Of a DNA stretch of 64,000 bases, positions 8,342 through 17,821 are shown in pieces; position 1 is the stretch's first letter; each line of letters starts with the position of its first letter. The position numbers and the translations under genes are program-made. The DNA lies in contig NZ_JBHSDH010000013.1 of the NCBI RefSeq assembly GCF_042651485.1, positions 1,054,001-1,118,000 on the forward strand, given 5' to 3'. The notes under the pieces were generated by a model, which did not search any database, was not told where the DNA came from, and worked only from the letters and a program-made list of their open reading frames with translations. The stretch is from Sphingorhabdus_B arenilitoris (GTDB lineage: Bacteria > Pseudomonadota > Alphaproteobacteria > Sphingomonadales > Sphingomonadaceae).

Positions 8342-9199
8342 TTTTTGTAATGACTGCCGCCATTTTTCGAGATCATACCAGCCGCATCCATGACACCCTG
8401 CTTCTGCCCCTTTACCTGTTGTTTGAACATCGATAGGCCAGTCGATATCACCTTTATAAAAATATTGAATGCCAAATGGATGGCCGCGCTTGCCTGTTTG
8501 CAAACATTTACGGCAAACTTCGCGCTTTTGCTGATTACGCTGATTGGTGATCAGTTGAAAATCACTGTGAATTTCTGCATCAGTTAAGTCTTCCAGAGAA
8601 TCTCGTTTAGTATTTCTATCCCACCGGATTTCAGGAAATTTATGATCGGGTAGCAGATGCTTTGGATTGCCGACCTTACCTTCATAAGCGTCATAATTTT
8701 TTAAAGTTTTAACAATTCGGTTTCGCAAAGCACCAGACCAATATTCATAGCCGGTAGCTTCCCCGATTGGCTTTGGCAGTAATATGAATTCCAAATCACT
8801 GCCTGAACGTCGGCGTGTACCGATTGTGAATCCAGCTTCTTTGAGATCCTGCAACCTTCTTGCTGGATTTGATGTGGTAGGAAGCTCATTATAAGTGAAC
8901 CAAGCAAAACTCATGGCCATCTTGTCGAATATAGGTTTTGTTACAGTTGATCGTGATTTGGCCCAATGCTTTTTCGCTTTTTCTTGCCATTCAGGCCAAT
9001 TTTCTGGATTCAACATTTCGTACATTGATTTTACATAAGCTTCGACTTCATGCTGTTTCTCAAGCTCTAATCCCGCACGCCGACACCGGATTGGAAATGC
9101 GATATCCCAGCCGGGCTTTTCAGGATAATCAAATATCACATTGATATGCTCTTCCGCTGCTTTGCTATGATTCCACCGGTCTTTAATCTTATATGTCAT
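8333..9199 (-). CDS. Candidate HNH-type restriction endonuclease
   Basis: A 288-residue protein convergent with the methyltransferase and therefore the likely restriction partner. The C-terminal half shows an HNH-like arrangement: LLPDHKFPEIRW (about residues 182-193), FQLITNQRNQQKR (about 216-228), framed by zinc-type cysteine pairs CRKC and GCHGCGW. DH, the N in NQRN, and a following basic cluster could supply the H-N-H residues. The N-terminal half (DIAFPIRCRRAGLELEK, then KSRSTVTKPIF) has no domain I recognise. Composition is A/T-rich like the methyltransferase. Specificity cannot be read. The ribosome site is weak, which would fit late expression of the nuclease. Confidence 0.7.
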   Translation of the reverse strand: MTYKIKDRWNHSKAAEEHINVIFDYPEKPGWDIAFPIRCRRAGLELEKQHEVEAYVKSMYEMLNPENWPEWQEKAKKHWAKSRSTVTKPIFDKMAMSFAWFTYNELPTTSNPARRLQDLKEAGFTIGTRRRSGSDLEFILLPKPIGEATGYEYWSGALRNRIVKTLKNYDAYEGKVGNPKHLLPDHKFPEIRWDRNTKRDSLEDLTDAEIHSDFQLITNQRNQQKREVCRKCLQTGKRGHPFGIQYFYKGDIDWPIDVQTTGKGAEAGCHGCGWYDLEKWRQSLQKLV

Positions 9200-9482
9200 G
9201 GACGATAAATAATTGTCTTCGGGACAGAATATCCATCAACTATATTATGTTAATTTCTGTGTTCTATTTTACAATGATATGGAATGATTGACGCATCTGC
9301 TTAAACTCTCAAAACGCACCCTCCGCCCATTGCGCACACCGCACGCCTGCGCTAAAGCGCTGACACATTACGAATCTCCCGCTTTCATGCCGGTTTGATA
9401 CTCGTCTTGCGGTCTGAATAACGGACCGAGCGCGCTGTCATCACCAACCGGCAGAAAGCATCACTTTTTGATGAGGCATATT
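9200..9482. other. Intergenic region before aconitase
   Basis: The first 100 bases are A/T-rich and mark the end of the restriction-modification island; composition then returns to the chromosome average. TTGACG at 9288-9293 could be a -35 element, but no good -10 follows at standard spacing. The aconitase ribosome site GAGG is at 9473-9476. No repeat, tRNA or attachment-site pair was seen. Confidence 0.4.
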
Positions 9483-12161
<2,679 letters not shown>

Positions 12162-13745
12162 ATGTCGGAAACAAGCAAGTCGGGGGCGATGGGCAGCGTT
12201 GCTGAACAAGAACCCCTGACCATTGCTCAGGCGCATAGTGACCCGTTAAATCAAATGTGGTCGGCCCTGCGTGGTTGGTGGCTCAACATTGTTATTCAGG
12301 ATATTGACCAGCTTGCGGTCGTCCGAAAGATTAAGGACGAAAGCGGCTTAACCCCCCGCTATATCTTCATGACCTGCATGTCGGCGGGGATTGCGATATT
12401 GGGTCTGATCCTCTCATCGCCAGCCGTGGTTATTGGGGCCATGCTGCTCAGCCCGTTAATGGGGCCGATATTGGGTGCCGGTTTTGCGCTTGCCACGGGC
12501 GATGCTCAATGGCTCAAAGAGAGCGGAAAGGCGCTGGCCGCCGGAACAATTTTCGCCATACTCTTCTGCGCCCTCATCGTTTTATTGTCGCCGCTGCAAA
12601 CCGTGACCAGCGAGATAGCGTCACGCACCCGCCCAAATCTATTTGACCTTGCGGTCGCGTTATTTTCGGCCCTAGCCGGTTCCTACGCAATGATCCGCGG
12701 ACGAGAGGGCACGATCGTCGGTGTGGCCATCGCCACCGCGTTAATGCCGCCGCTTGCGGTGGTGGGCTTTGGTTTGGCAACCGCCAATTGGACCGTTTTC
12801 GGCGGCTCATTGTTGTTGTTTGTAACCAACTTGATGACCATCGCGCTATCGGCTGCAGTGATGGCGCGGCTTTATGGTTTCCGCACATCGCTGTCTGCTA
12901 CGCAGAGTATGATGCAAAGTATATTCATCTTTATCTGTTTTGTTGCGCTCGCCGTACCACTTGGATTTTCCCTGAAAAGCATTGCGTGGGAAACCAATGC
13001 GCAGCGGCAAATCAGCAATGTCATTAAAGACCAATTTGACGAAAAGGCCCGCATCTCGGCACTCGACATCAATTTCGGCAGCAATCCAATCAAGGTCAAC
13101 GCATCCGTTTTAACCCCTGAATTCGTCTCCGATGCCGAAGCAAAGAGTAGCAAAATGCTGAGCCGTTCGCTGGATTTCCCGATTGCGGTGAATATTGATC
13201 AATTTCGCGTTGGCACGGGCGCTGGCGATGTCGATGCCGCTCAAATCGCAGCAGCAAAGGCGCAGGAACAAGCCATTGCCGATGAACGCAAAATGGCGCA
13301 GCTTGGTGAGAGGCTCGCGCTTATCGCGGGCGTGAAAGCGCAGGATGTTCTGATCGACCGATCGCGCAAACGCGCCGTAGTGAAAGCCAAACCGTTGGCA
13401 GGAGCAACGCTCGCCACCTATTATGAATTGGAGGGTCGTGTCGCTGCGTTGGAACCTGGTTGGACGCTGCTCGTCGAACCACCCGCGCTTGCCCTGCCCG
13501 ATATTGGGATGCTCGATAATGCGCCGAGTGAAACAGGCCAGAACGCTCTCGCTCTTATCATTTGGGCGGCGGCACGGGTGGATGCACCGATTGGCTTGGC
13601 CGGTGATGGCAAAGATGTTGATGCGATATTGGCGCTGTTACAGGAGAAAAATATCCGCGCCGTGCGCCGCGCCTCTATCCCCCGCCGCACCGGCATGGTC
13701 ACCGTCCGCTGGCTCGCCCCTGATGAGGCGGCGGCAGCGAATTAG
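12162..13745 (+). CDS. DUF389 multi-pass membrane protein
   Basis: A 527-residue inner-membrane protein. Residues about 65-275 contain several hydrophobic segments and the DUF389 hallmarks SSPAVVIGAMLLSPLMGPI and ALMPPLAVVGFGLA. After the membrane part, a soluble C-terminal domain of about 230 residues contains a helical, Ala/Gln/Glu-rich stretch and two repeats of a folded unit (LIDRSRKRAVVKAK and a similar region near the end). Starting right at the aconitase stop codon, it shares that gene's transcript, although no functional link is known. The biochemical role of DUF389 proteins is unresolved. Confidence 0.82.
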   Translation: MSETSKSGAMGSVAEQEPLTIAQAHSDPLNQMWSALRGWWLNIVIQDIDQLAVVRKIKDESGLTPRYIFMTCMSAGIAILGLILSSPAVVIGAMLLSPLMGPILGAGFALATGDAQWLKESGKALAAGTIFAILFCALIVLLSPLQTVTSEIASRTRPNLFDLAVALFSALAGSYAMIRGREGTIVGVAIATALMPPLAVVGFGLATANWTVFGGSLLLFVTNLMTIALSAAVMARLYGFRTSLSATQSMMQSIFIFICFVALAVPLGFSLKSIAWETNAQRQISNVIKDQFDEKARISALDINFGSNPIKVNASVLTPEFVSDAEAKSSKMLSRSLDFPIAVNIDQFRVGTGAGDVDAAQIAAAKAQEQAIADERKMAQLGERLALIAGVKAQDVLIDRSRKRAVVKAKPLAGATLATYYELEGRVAALEPGWTLLVEPPALALPDIGMLDNAPSETGQNALALIIWAAARVDAPIGLAGDGKDVDAILALLQEKNIRAVRRASIPRRTGMVTVRWLAPDEAAAAN

Positions 13746-13754
13746 GCCTAAGCT

Positions 13755-14606
13755 TTAACCCCGCGCCAATAACGCCAAAGCGGCTTTCAAATGCGGCGCA
13801 TCGACCATATGTCCGTCCACCTGCAGCACGCCTGCGCCCGGGTTATCCGCAAAGGCATCGACAATCGACTGCGCTCGGGCAACCTGTTCCGCCGTCGGCG
13901 TGAATGCTGCGTTGATGACCCTAATCTGTGCCGGGTGAATGGCCAACATACCGGAAAAGCCGTCCCGTGCGGCCCGGGCGGCATAAGCGGAAAGCCCGCT
14001 GTCATCCTTAACCGCCGGAAACACGGTATCAATTGCGGCAACACCCGCCGCATGGGCCGCAAATAGGGTCAGGCTGCGCACCATTTCATAGGGCGCTGTA
14101 TAACCGCCCCCCGCCTCGCGCGCTGTTACCGCTCCAATGGCCGCCGACAAATCCTCCGCGCCCCAGCTAACTCCCAGAAGGTGATCGGACACATCGCGCA
14201 AGCTGCCCAATTCAAACACGCCGCCGGGCGTCTCCGTGGCGATAGGAAGGATCGGCGGCGCGTCTCCACCCGGCACATCTGCGGTCGCCGCCGCAAGCCC
14301 GCATAGCCAAGCCACCGAACGAGCCCCTTCCGCTTTGGGGAGCATGATGGCGTCCGGCAAATAGGGGAGCACGGCATTCAAATCCGCCTGCGTCATATGG
14401 CTGTCCTGCGGATTGACCCGCACCAATGTTGGCACGGCGCGGTCCCCAGATAGCCATTCGGCGGCATGGTCACGCGCGCGTTCTTTGTTATCCAGCGTCA
14501 CCGAATCTTCGAGATCGATGATAATCGCATCTGCCCCCGACGCCGCTGCCTTGGCAAAGCGTTCGGGCCGGTCACCCGGGACAAAAAGAAGCGAGCGCAT
14601 TTTCAT
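13755..14606 (-). CDS. CitE-like CoA ester lyase (HpcH/HpaI aldolase family)
   Basis: A 283-residue TIM-barrel enzyme of the CitE branch, which cleaves beta-hydroxyacyl-CoA esters such as malyl-CoA or citramalyl-CoA. Family signatures are RSLLFVPGDRPERF at the N-terminus, DLEDSV, VRVNPQDS, the metal-binding region MLPKAEGA and ATETPGGVF, and SWGAEDLSAAIGA. The ATG at 14606 overlaps the MaoC stop by ATGA (14603-14606), which fixes the start and shows translational coupling. Placed last in the methylcrotonyl-CoA carboxylase operon beside a MaoC hydratase, it resembles the itaconyl-CoA hydratase / citramalyl-CoA lyase pair. An alternative is (S)-malyl-CoA thioesterase or lyase activity. Confidence 0.85.
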   Translation of the reverse strand: MKMRSLLFVPGDRPERFAKAAASGADAIIIDLEDSVTLDNKERARDHAAEWLSGDRAVPTLVRVNPQDSHMTQADLNAVLPYLPDAIMLPKAEGARSVAWLCGLAAATADVPGGDAPPILPIATETPGGVFELGSLRDVSDHLLGVSWGAEDLSAAIGAVTAREAGGGYTAPYEMVRSLTLFAAHAAGVAAIDTVFPAVKDDSGLSAYAARAARDGFSGMLAIHPAQIRVINAAFTPTAEQVARAQSIVDAFADNPGAGVLQVDGHMVDAPHLKAALALLARG

Positions 14607-15055
14607 CTCGGTGCCTTTTTCAAAAGTGCAGCGCGTTCGCATTGGCATACCACCTCACCGCGTTGATTGATACAGCGGTGCAGAAATGTAACGATACCCG
14701 CATCGGGGCGCGATTTGCTCTCCTTCACAGCGATCACCTCTGTTTCGGCGCGCAAAGTATCGCCAAGGAACACCGGTTTCGGCATCGTCAGCTTGTCATA
14801 GCCCAGATTGGCCACAAGCGTGCCGAGCGTGGTATCCCCCACCGACAACCCGACCATCAGGCTGAAGGTGAAGGTGCCGTTGACCAGGATTTGCCCAAAC
14901 TCAGACGCCTTCGCCGCCTCCGCGTCGAGATGCAGCGGCTGCGGATTATGCGTCATGGTGGTGAAGAGCAGATTGTCGGTCTCGGTCACCGTGCGGCGGA
15001 TTTCATGCGCGATGCTATCGCCGACGTGCCATTGGTCGAAAAAGCGTCCGGCCAT
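14603..15055 (-). CDS. MaoC-family acyl-CoA hydratase
   Basis: A 150-residue single hot-dog-fold hydratase. The R-hydratase pattern is seen in DNLLFTTMTHNPQPLHLD (catalytic Asp/His-type segment), followed by GTFTFSLMVGLSVGDT and PVFLGDTLRAETEV. The ATG at 15055 follows a GGGGAGG ribosome site lying in the right arm of a repeat hairpin (15061-15079), so the repeat supplies this gene's translation signal. An in-frame TTG one codon earlier is less likely. It is coupled to the CitE-like gene by ATGA. Mesaconyl-CoA, itaconyl-CoA or methylglutaconyl-CoA hydration are possible; sequence alone does not decide. Confidence 0.85.
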   Translation of the reverse strand: MAGRFFDQWHVGDSIAHEIRRTVTETDNLLFTTMTHNPQPLHLDAEAAKASEFGQILVNGTFTFSLMVGLSVGDTTLGTLVANLGYDKLTMPKPVFLGDTLRAETEVIAVKESKSRPDAGIVTFLHRCINQRGEVVCQCERAALLKKAPR

Positions 15056-15060
15056 CAAAT

Positions 15061-15184
15061 CCTCCCCGGCACGGGGAGGGGTACCACCGCAGGTGGTGGA
15101 GGGGCACCCCCGGTCGAGGGCAGGAGAGGCGGCACGTGCCCCTCCGTCTCGCCTGCGGTGGTCCCCCTCCCCGTTTCGGGGAGG
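15061..15184. repeat. Inverted pair of two-hairpin repeats between mccA and the MaoC gene
   Basis: Unit 1 (15061-15107) starts CCTCCCCG-GCA-CGGGGAGG, a perfect 8-bp hairpin, followed by ACCACC-GCA-GGTGGT and GGGGCAC. Unit 2 (15136-15184) is the same element inverted, with terminal hairpin CCTCCCCG-TTT-CGGGGAGG and a degenerate second hairpin. A 28-bp spacer separates them. On the transcribed minus strand unit 1 ends 5 bases before the MaoC ATG and its hairpin arm contains the Shine-Dalgarno sequence. The same family occurs at 17116-17164, 17558-17606 and 17700-17746. Confidence 0.9.
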
Positions 15185-15203
15185 ATTTTTATGCTGCTCA
15201 TCA

Positions 15204-17111
15204 TCACTTTATAGCCTCAATCCTAACCAACAGCGCCTCAACCTCAACCTGTGCGCCCTCTTCCGCATTCAACTCCACCACGACACCGTCAAAGGGCGCG
15301 GTGAGGCTGTGCTCCATCTTCATCGCTTCGAGCGTGAGGAGTTTCTGGCCTTTGGTCACGGCTTGGCCCTCGGCAACCTCCACGGCGATAATGCGGCCCG
15401 GCATGGGGGAAAGAATGGTGCCATCGCCAGCCGCACCCATTGCGCTCCCTTCGGCCCGGAACGGACGAAAATCAAATCTTGCTCCGCTTTCGTAAAACCA
15501 GCCAGCGCCGCCCTCATTGAACTGACCATCAGGCGCAAACAGCAGCCCATAGGTTGCCAGATCATAGGCGATATCGCGCCGGATGCCGTTCATCTCCAAA
15601 GCAACGACGGATCGCGGTGGCGCGTTGAGCCGGAACCCGGTTAACGGCTGATCAGGCACCGAAAGACCGGAGACTGTTTCCACAGTCCAGCCATTGCCGT
15701 AGATCACATGTTCCGCAGCCGCCTGAAGACAAGCGTCGCTTGGAACCGGCGGCGTGAGCAGACCGTCGGCATTGTCGGCGATCAATCCGGTGGTGACTTC
15801 ACCCTTTTCGAAATCAGGATGCTCAAGCGCACGGATGAGGAACCACGCATTGGTCCGAACGGGAGCGCATCTTACCTGGTGGCAAGCCTGGATCAAATCG
15901 ATCCGCGCCTCTTCACGATCCTCACCGCGCAACACGATCTTGGCGATCATCGGATCATAGAACGACGTCACCTCATCGCCTTGTTCGACGCCCGATTCCC
16001 AGCGGCAATAGGACGGCTGTTCGAACTCCGTCAGCGGCCCGATGCTGGGCAGGAAGCCAGTCGCCGGATCCTCCGCATACAGCCGTGCCTCCATTGCCCA
16101 ACCGTTGATGCTCAACTCCTCCTGCTTTTTTGGAAGCGGCTCCCCGGAGGCAACGTGCAACTGCCATTCCACCAGATCGACCCCAGTAATCTCCTCCGTC
16201 ACCGGATGCTCCACCTGAAGCCGCGTGTTCATTTCCATGAACCAGATGCGGTCGGCGCGAAGGCCTTCCGACGCATCAGCGATGAACTCGATCGTGCCTG
16301 CGCCGACATAGTCCACCGCCTTGGCCGCGCGGACGGCGGCGGCGCATAGCTGCTGCCGGGTCACCTCGTCCATCCCCGGCGCGGGGGCTTCCTCGATGAC
16401 CTTCTGATGGCGCCGCTGGAGCGAGCAATCGCGTTCGAACAGGTGGACGATATTGCCGTGCGTGTCGCCGAACACCTGCACCTCGATATGGCGCGGACGC
16501 TGGATATATTTTTCAATGAGGACATGCGCGTTGCCGAACGACGCGGCGGCCTCTCGCTGGCAAGAGGCGAACGCGTCGGCGAAGTCGGCTGCGTCGTCGA
16601 CCTTGCGCATCCCCTTGCCGCCGCCGCCCGCGACCGCCTTGATCAGCACGGGATAGCCAATCTCGGCGGCACGTCCGGCCAGAAACGCCGGCTCCTGGTT
16701 CTCGCCCATATAGCCGGGGGTAACAGGCACGCCCGCCTCCGCCATCAATGTCTTCGCCGCATCCTTCAGCCCCATCGCAGTGATGCTGGCAGGCGCAGGC
16801 CCAACCCAGATCAGCCCAGCGTCAATCACGGCCTGTGCGAACTCGGCATTTTCGGAAAGGAAGCCATAGCCGGGATGGATAGCCTCCGCGCCCGTGGCCT
16901 TTGCAGCGGCGATGATCTTCTCCCCCACCAAATAGCTCTCCCGCGCCGGAGACGCCCCGATATGCACCGCCTCATCCGCCTGCCGCACATGCAGCGCCTT
17001 GGCATCGGCATCCGAATAAACCGCAACGGTGCGGATGCCCATGGCGCGAGCCGTGCGGATGATGCGGCAAGCGATCTCGCCGCGGTTGGCGATTAACAAG
17101 GAAGCTATCAT
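15204..17111 (-). CDS. mccA: Methylcrotonyl-CoA carboxylase biotin-containing alpha subunit
   Basis: A 635-residue protein joining biotin carboxylase and biotin carrier domains, which charges biotin with CO2 for carboxylation of 3-methylcrotonyl-CoA in leucine breakdown. Biotin carboxylase spans about residues 1-445: LLIANRGEIACRI, the ATP-grasp glycine loop KAVAGGGGKGM, EKYIQRPRHIEVQ and EMNTRLQVEHPV. The C-terminus carries EAMKMEH with the biotinylated lysine near residue 598. The ATG at 17111 follows GGAGG contributed by a repeat hairpin and overlaps the DUF559 stop by ATGA (17108-17111). A second, diverged copy of its first 20 codons lies at 17752-17811. Acetyl- or propionyl-CoA carboxylase subunits are similar, but the neighbouring mccB supports this call. 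Confidence 0.92.
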   Translation of the reverse strand: MIASLLIANRGEIACRIIRTARAMGIRTVAVYSDADAKALHVRQADEAVHIGASPARESYLVGEKIIAAAKATGAEAIHPGYGFLSENAEFAQAVIDAGLIWVGPAPASITAMGLKDAAKTLMAEAGVPVTPGYMGENQEPAFLAGRAAEIGYPVLIKAVAGGGGKGMRKVDDAADFADAFASCQREAAASFGNAHVLIEKYIQRPRHIEVQVFGDTHGNIVHLFERDCSLQRRHQKVIEEAPAPGMDEVTRQQLCAAAVRAAKAVDYVGAGTIEFIADASEGLRADRIWFMEMNTRLQVEHPVTEEITGVDLVEWQLHVASGEPLPKKQEELSINGWAMEARLYAEDPATGFLPSIGPLTEFEQPSYCRWESGVEQGDEVTSFYDPMIAKIVLRGEDREEARIDLIQACHQVRCAPVRTNAWFLIRALEHPDFEKGEVTTGLIADNADGLLTPPVPSDACLQAAAEHVIYGNGWTVETVSGLSVPDQPLTGFRLNAPPRSVVALEMNGIRRDIAYDLATYGLLFAPDGQFNEGGAGWFYESGARFDFRPFRAEGSAMGAAGDGTILSPMPGRIIAVEVAEGQAVTKGQKLLTLEAMKMEHSLTAPFDGVVVELNAEEGAQVEVEALLVRIEAIK

Positions 17112-17551
17112 AATTCCTCCCCGTCACGGGGAGGGGGACCATCCGCAGGATGGTGGAGGGGCACGCAAGAGTTCTCCCGACGCTTGTTGATTTTCTCCAC
17201 CCTGTCCAAACAAACATCCACAATTCGAACCACCACCGCCTCCAAATCCTCAAGAACAGCCTTCGCCGGAACCCGTAAAGTCGCGACGTGCTGCGACCGC
17301 AAGAAATGCGACCTTGCCGCATCGGCCTGTGCCGCTCTGATGCTGTCATGTGCACAGCCATCCACCTCAATCGCCAACCGCGCCGCCGCACAATAGAAAT
17401 CGAGCACATAAGCGCCCGCCGGATGTTGCCGCCGAAACTTCAATCCGCTGGGCCGCGTCCGCAACTCCCGCCAAAGCATAGCCTCGGTAAGCGACATCTC
17501 ACTTCGCAATTTCCGCGCCAGTTTCACCGTGCGAGCCGAGCCAGTAATCAC
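17108..17551 (-). CDS. DUF559 endonuclease-like protein spliced into the mcc operon
   Basis: A 147-residue DUF559 protein, a family with a Vsr-like PD-(D/E)XK fold. Visible are KLRSEMSLTEAMLWRELR, LKFRRQHPAGAYVLDFYC and LAIEVDG, the D...E-x-D pattern of the presumed active site, and a C-terminal helix LEAVVVRIVDVCLDRV. The start is the GTG at 17551: GGGGAGG, part of the repeat hairpin at 17558-17576, lies six bases upstream, and GTGA overlaps the stop of the leader ORF. The last ~19 residues (PLHHPADGPPP) are encoded by the repeat at 17116-17164. The stop overlaps the mccA ATG. Function in this operon is unknown; a role in moving the repeats is a hypothesis. Confidence 0.82.
   Translation of the reverse strand: MITGSARTVKLARKLRSEMSLTEAMLWRELRTRPSGLKFRRQHPAGAYVLDFYCAAARLAIEVDGCAHDSIRAAQADAARSHFLRSQHVATLRVPAKAVLEDLEAVVVRIVDVCLDRVEKINKRRENSCVPLHHPADGPPPRDGEEL
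17116..17164. repeat. Two-hairpin repeat upstream of mccA
   Basis: Hairpin 1 is CCTCCCCG-TCA-CGGGGAGG; hairpin 2 is ACCATCC-GCA-GGATGGT; the unit ends AGGGGCAC. On the minus strand the unit encodes the C-terminal tail of the DUF559 protein, and its last arm forms the mccA ribosome site (GGAGG, then AATT, then ATG). It is a direct copy of the unit at 17558-17606, differing in the loop of hairpin 1. Confidence 0.92.
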
Positions 17552-17811
17552 CGCAGTCCTCCCCGGCACGGGGAGGGGGACCATCCGCAGGATGGTGGAG
17601 GGGCACAGGCCGGTTCTCCCGCCGTATCTGCACTCAAGCCCCAAACCAAAGTCTCAGCGAACCGCTGCGCGATCTTGGCACCGAAGCGCTCTGCCTCCCG
17701 TGCCCCTCCACCAGCTACGCTGGTCCCCCTCCCCCGCCGGGGGAGGAATGGGGTGCGGATGATGCGGCAGGCGATCTCGCCCCGGTTGGCGATGAGGAGG
17801 GATTGGATCAT
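17548..17811 (-). pseudogene. Chimeric leader ORF: mccA 5' fragment running into repeats
   Basis: An 87-codon open frame. Its first 20 residues match the N-terminus of MccA except for residue 3 (MIQSLLIANRG versus MIASLLIANRG), then the frame enters the repeat at 17700-17746, a 93-bp unique segment and the repeat at 17558-17606. The ATG at 17811 lies 10 bp after the upstream hypothetical gene, where mccA itself would be expected to start. The stop TGA (17548-17550) overlaps the GTG of the DUF559 gene. The biotin carboxylase domain is lost after residue 20, so no enzyme activity is possible. The frame may serve to carry ribosomes into the DUF559 gene. Most nucleotide differences from the mccA copy are synonymous. 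Confidence 0.75.
17558..17746. repeat. Inverted pair of two-hairpin repeats upstream of the DUF559 gene
   Basis: Unit C (17558-17606) has hairpins CCTCCCCG-GCA-CGGGGAGG and ACCATCC-GCA-GGATGGT. Unit D (17700-17746) is inverted; read in the same sense its hairpins are CCTCCCCC-GGC-GGGGGAGG and ACCAGC-GTA-GCTGGT. The arm differences are compensatory, so base pairing is conserved while sequence changes. A 93-bp segment without similarity to other parts of the window separates the units. Unit C provides the ribosome site of the DUF559 gene. Confidence 0.9.
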
Positions 17812-17821
17812 ATGCTTTTCA

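Noticed and set aside
6042..9199. Complete prophage or integrative element
   Set aside because: No integrase, portal, capsid or large terminase gene and no flanking direct repeats or tRNA were found; only the terminase-like gene and R-M genes are present.
17749..17811. Plus-strand start after repeat unit D (GGGGGAGGAATG)
   Set aside because: It has a good-looking ribosome site but opens into sequence antisense to the mccA fragment, without coding character.
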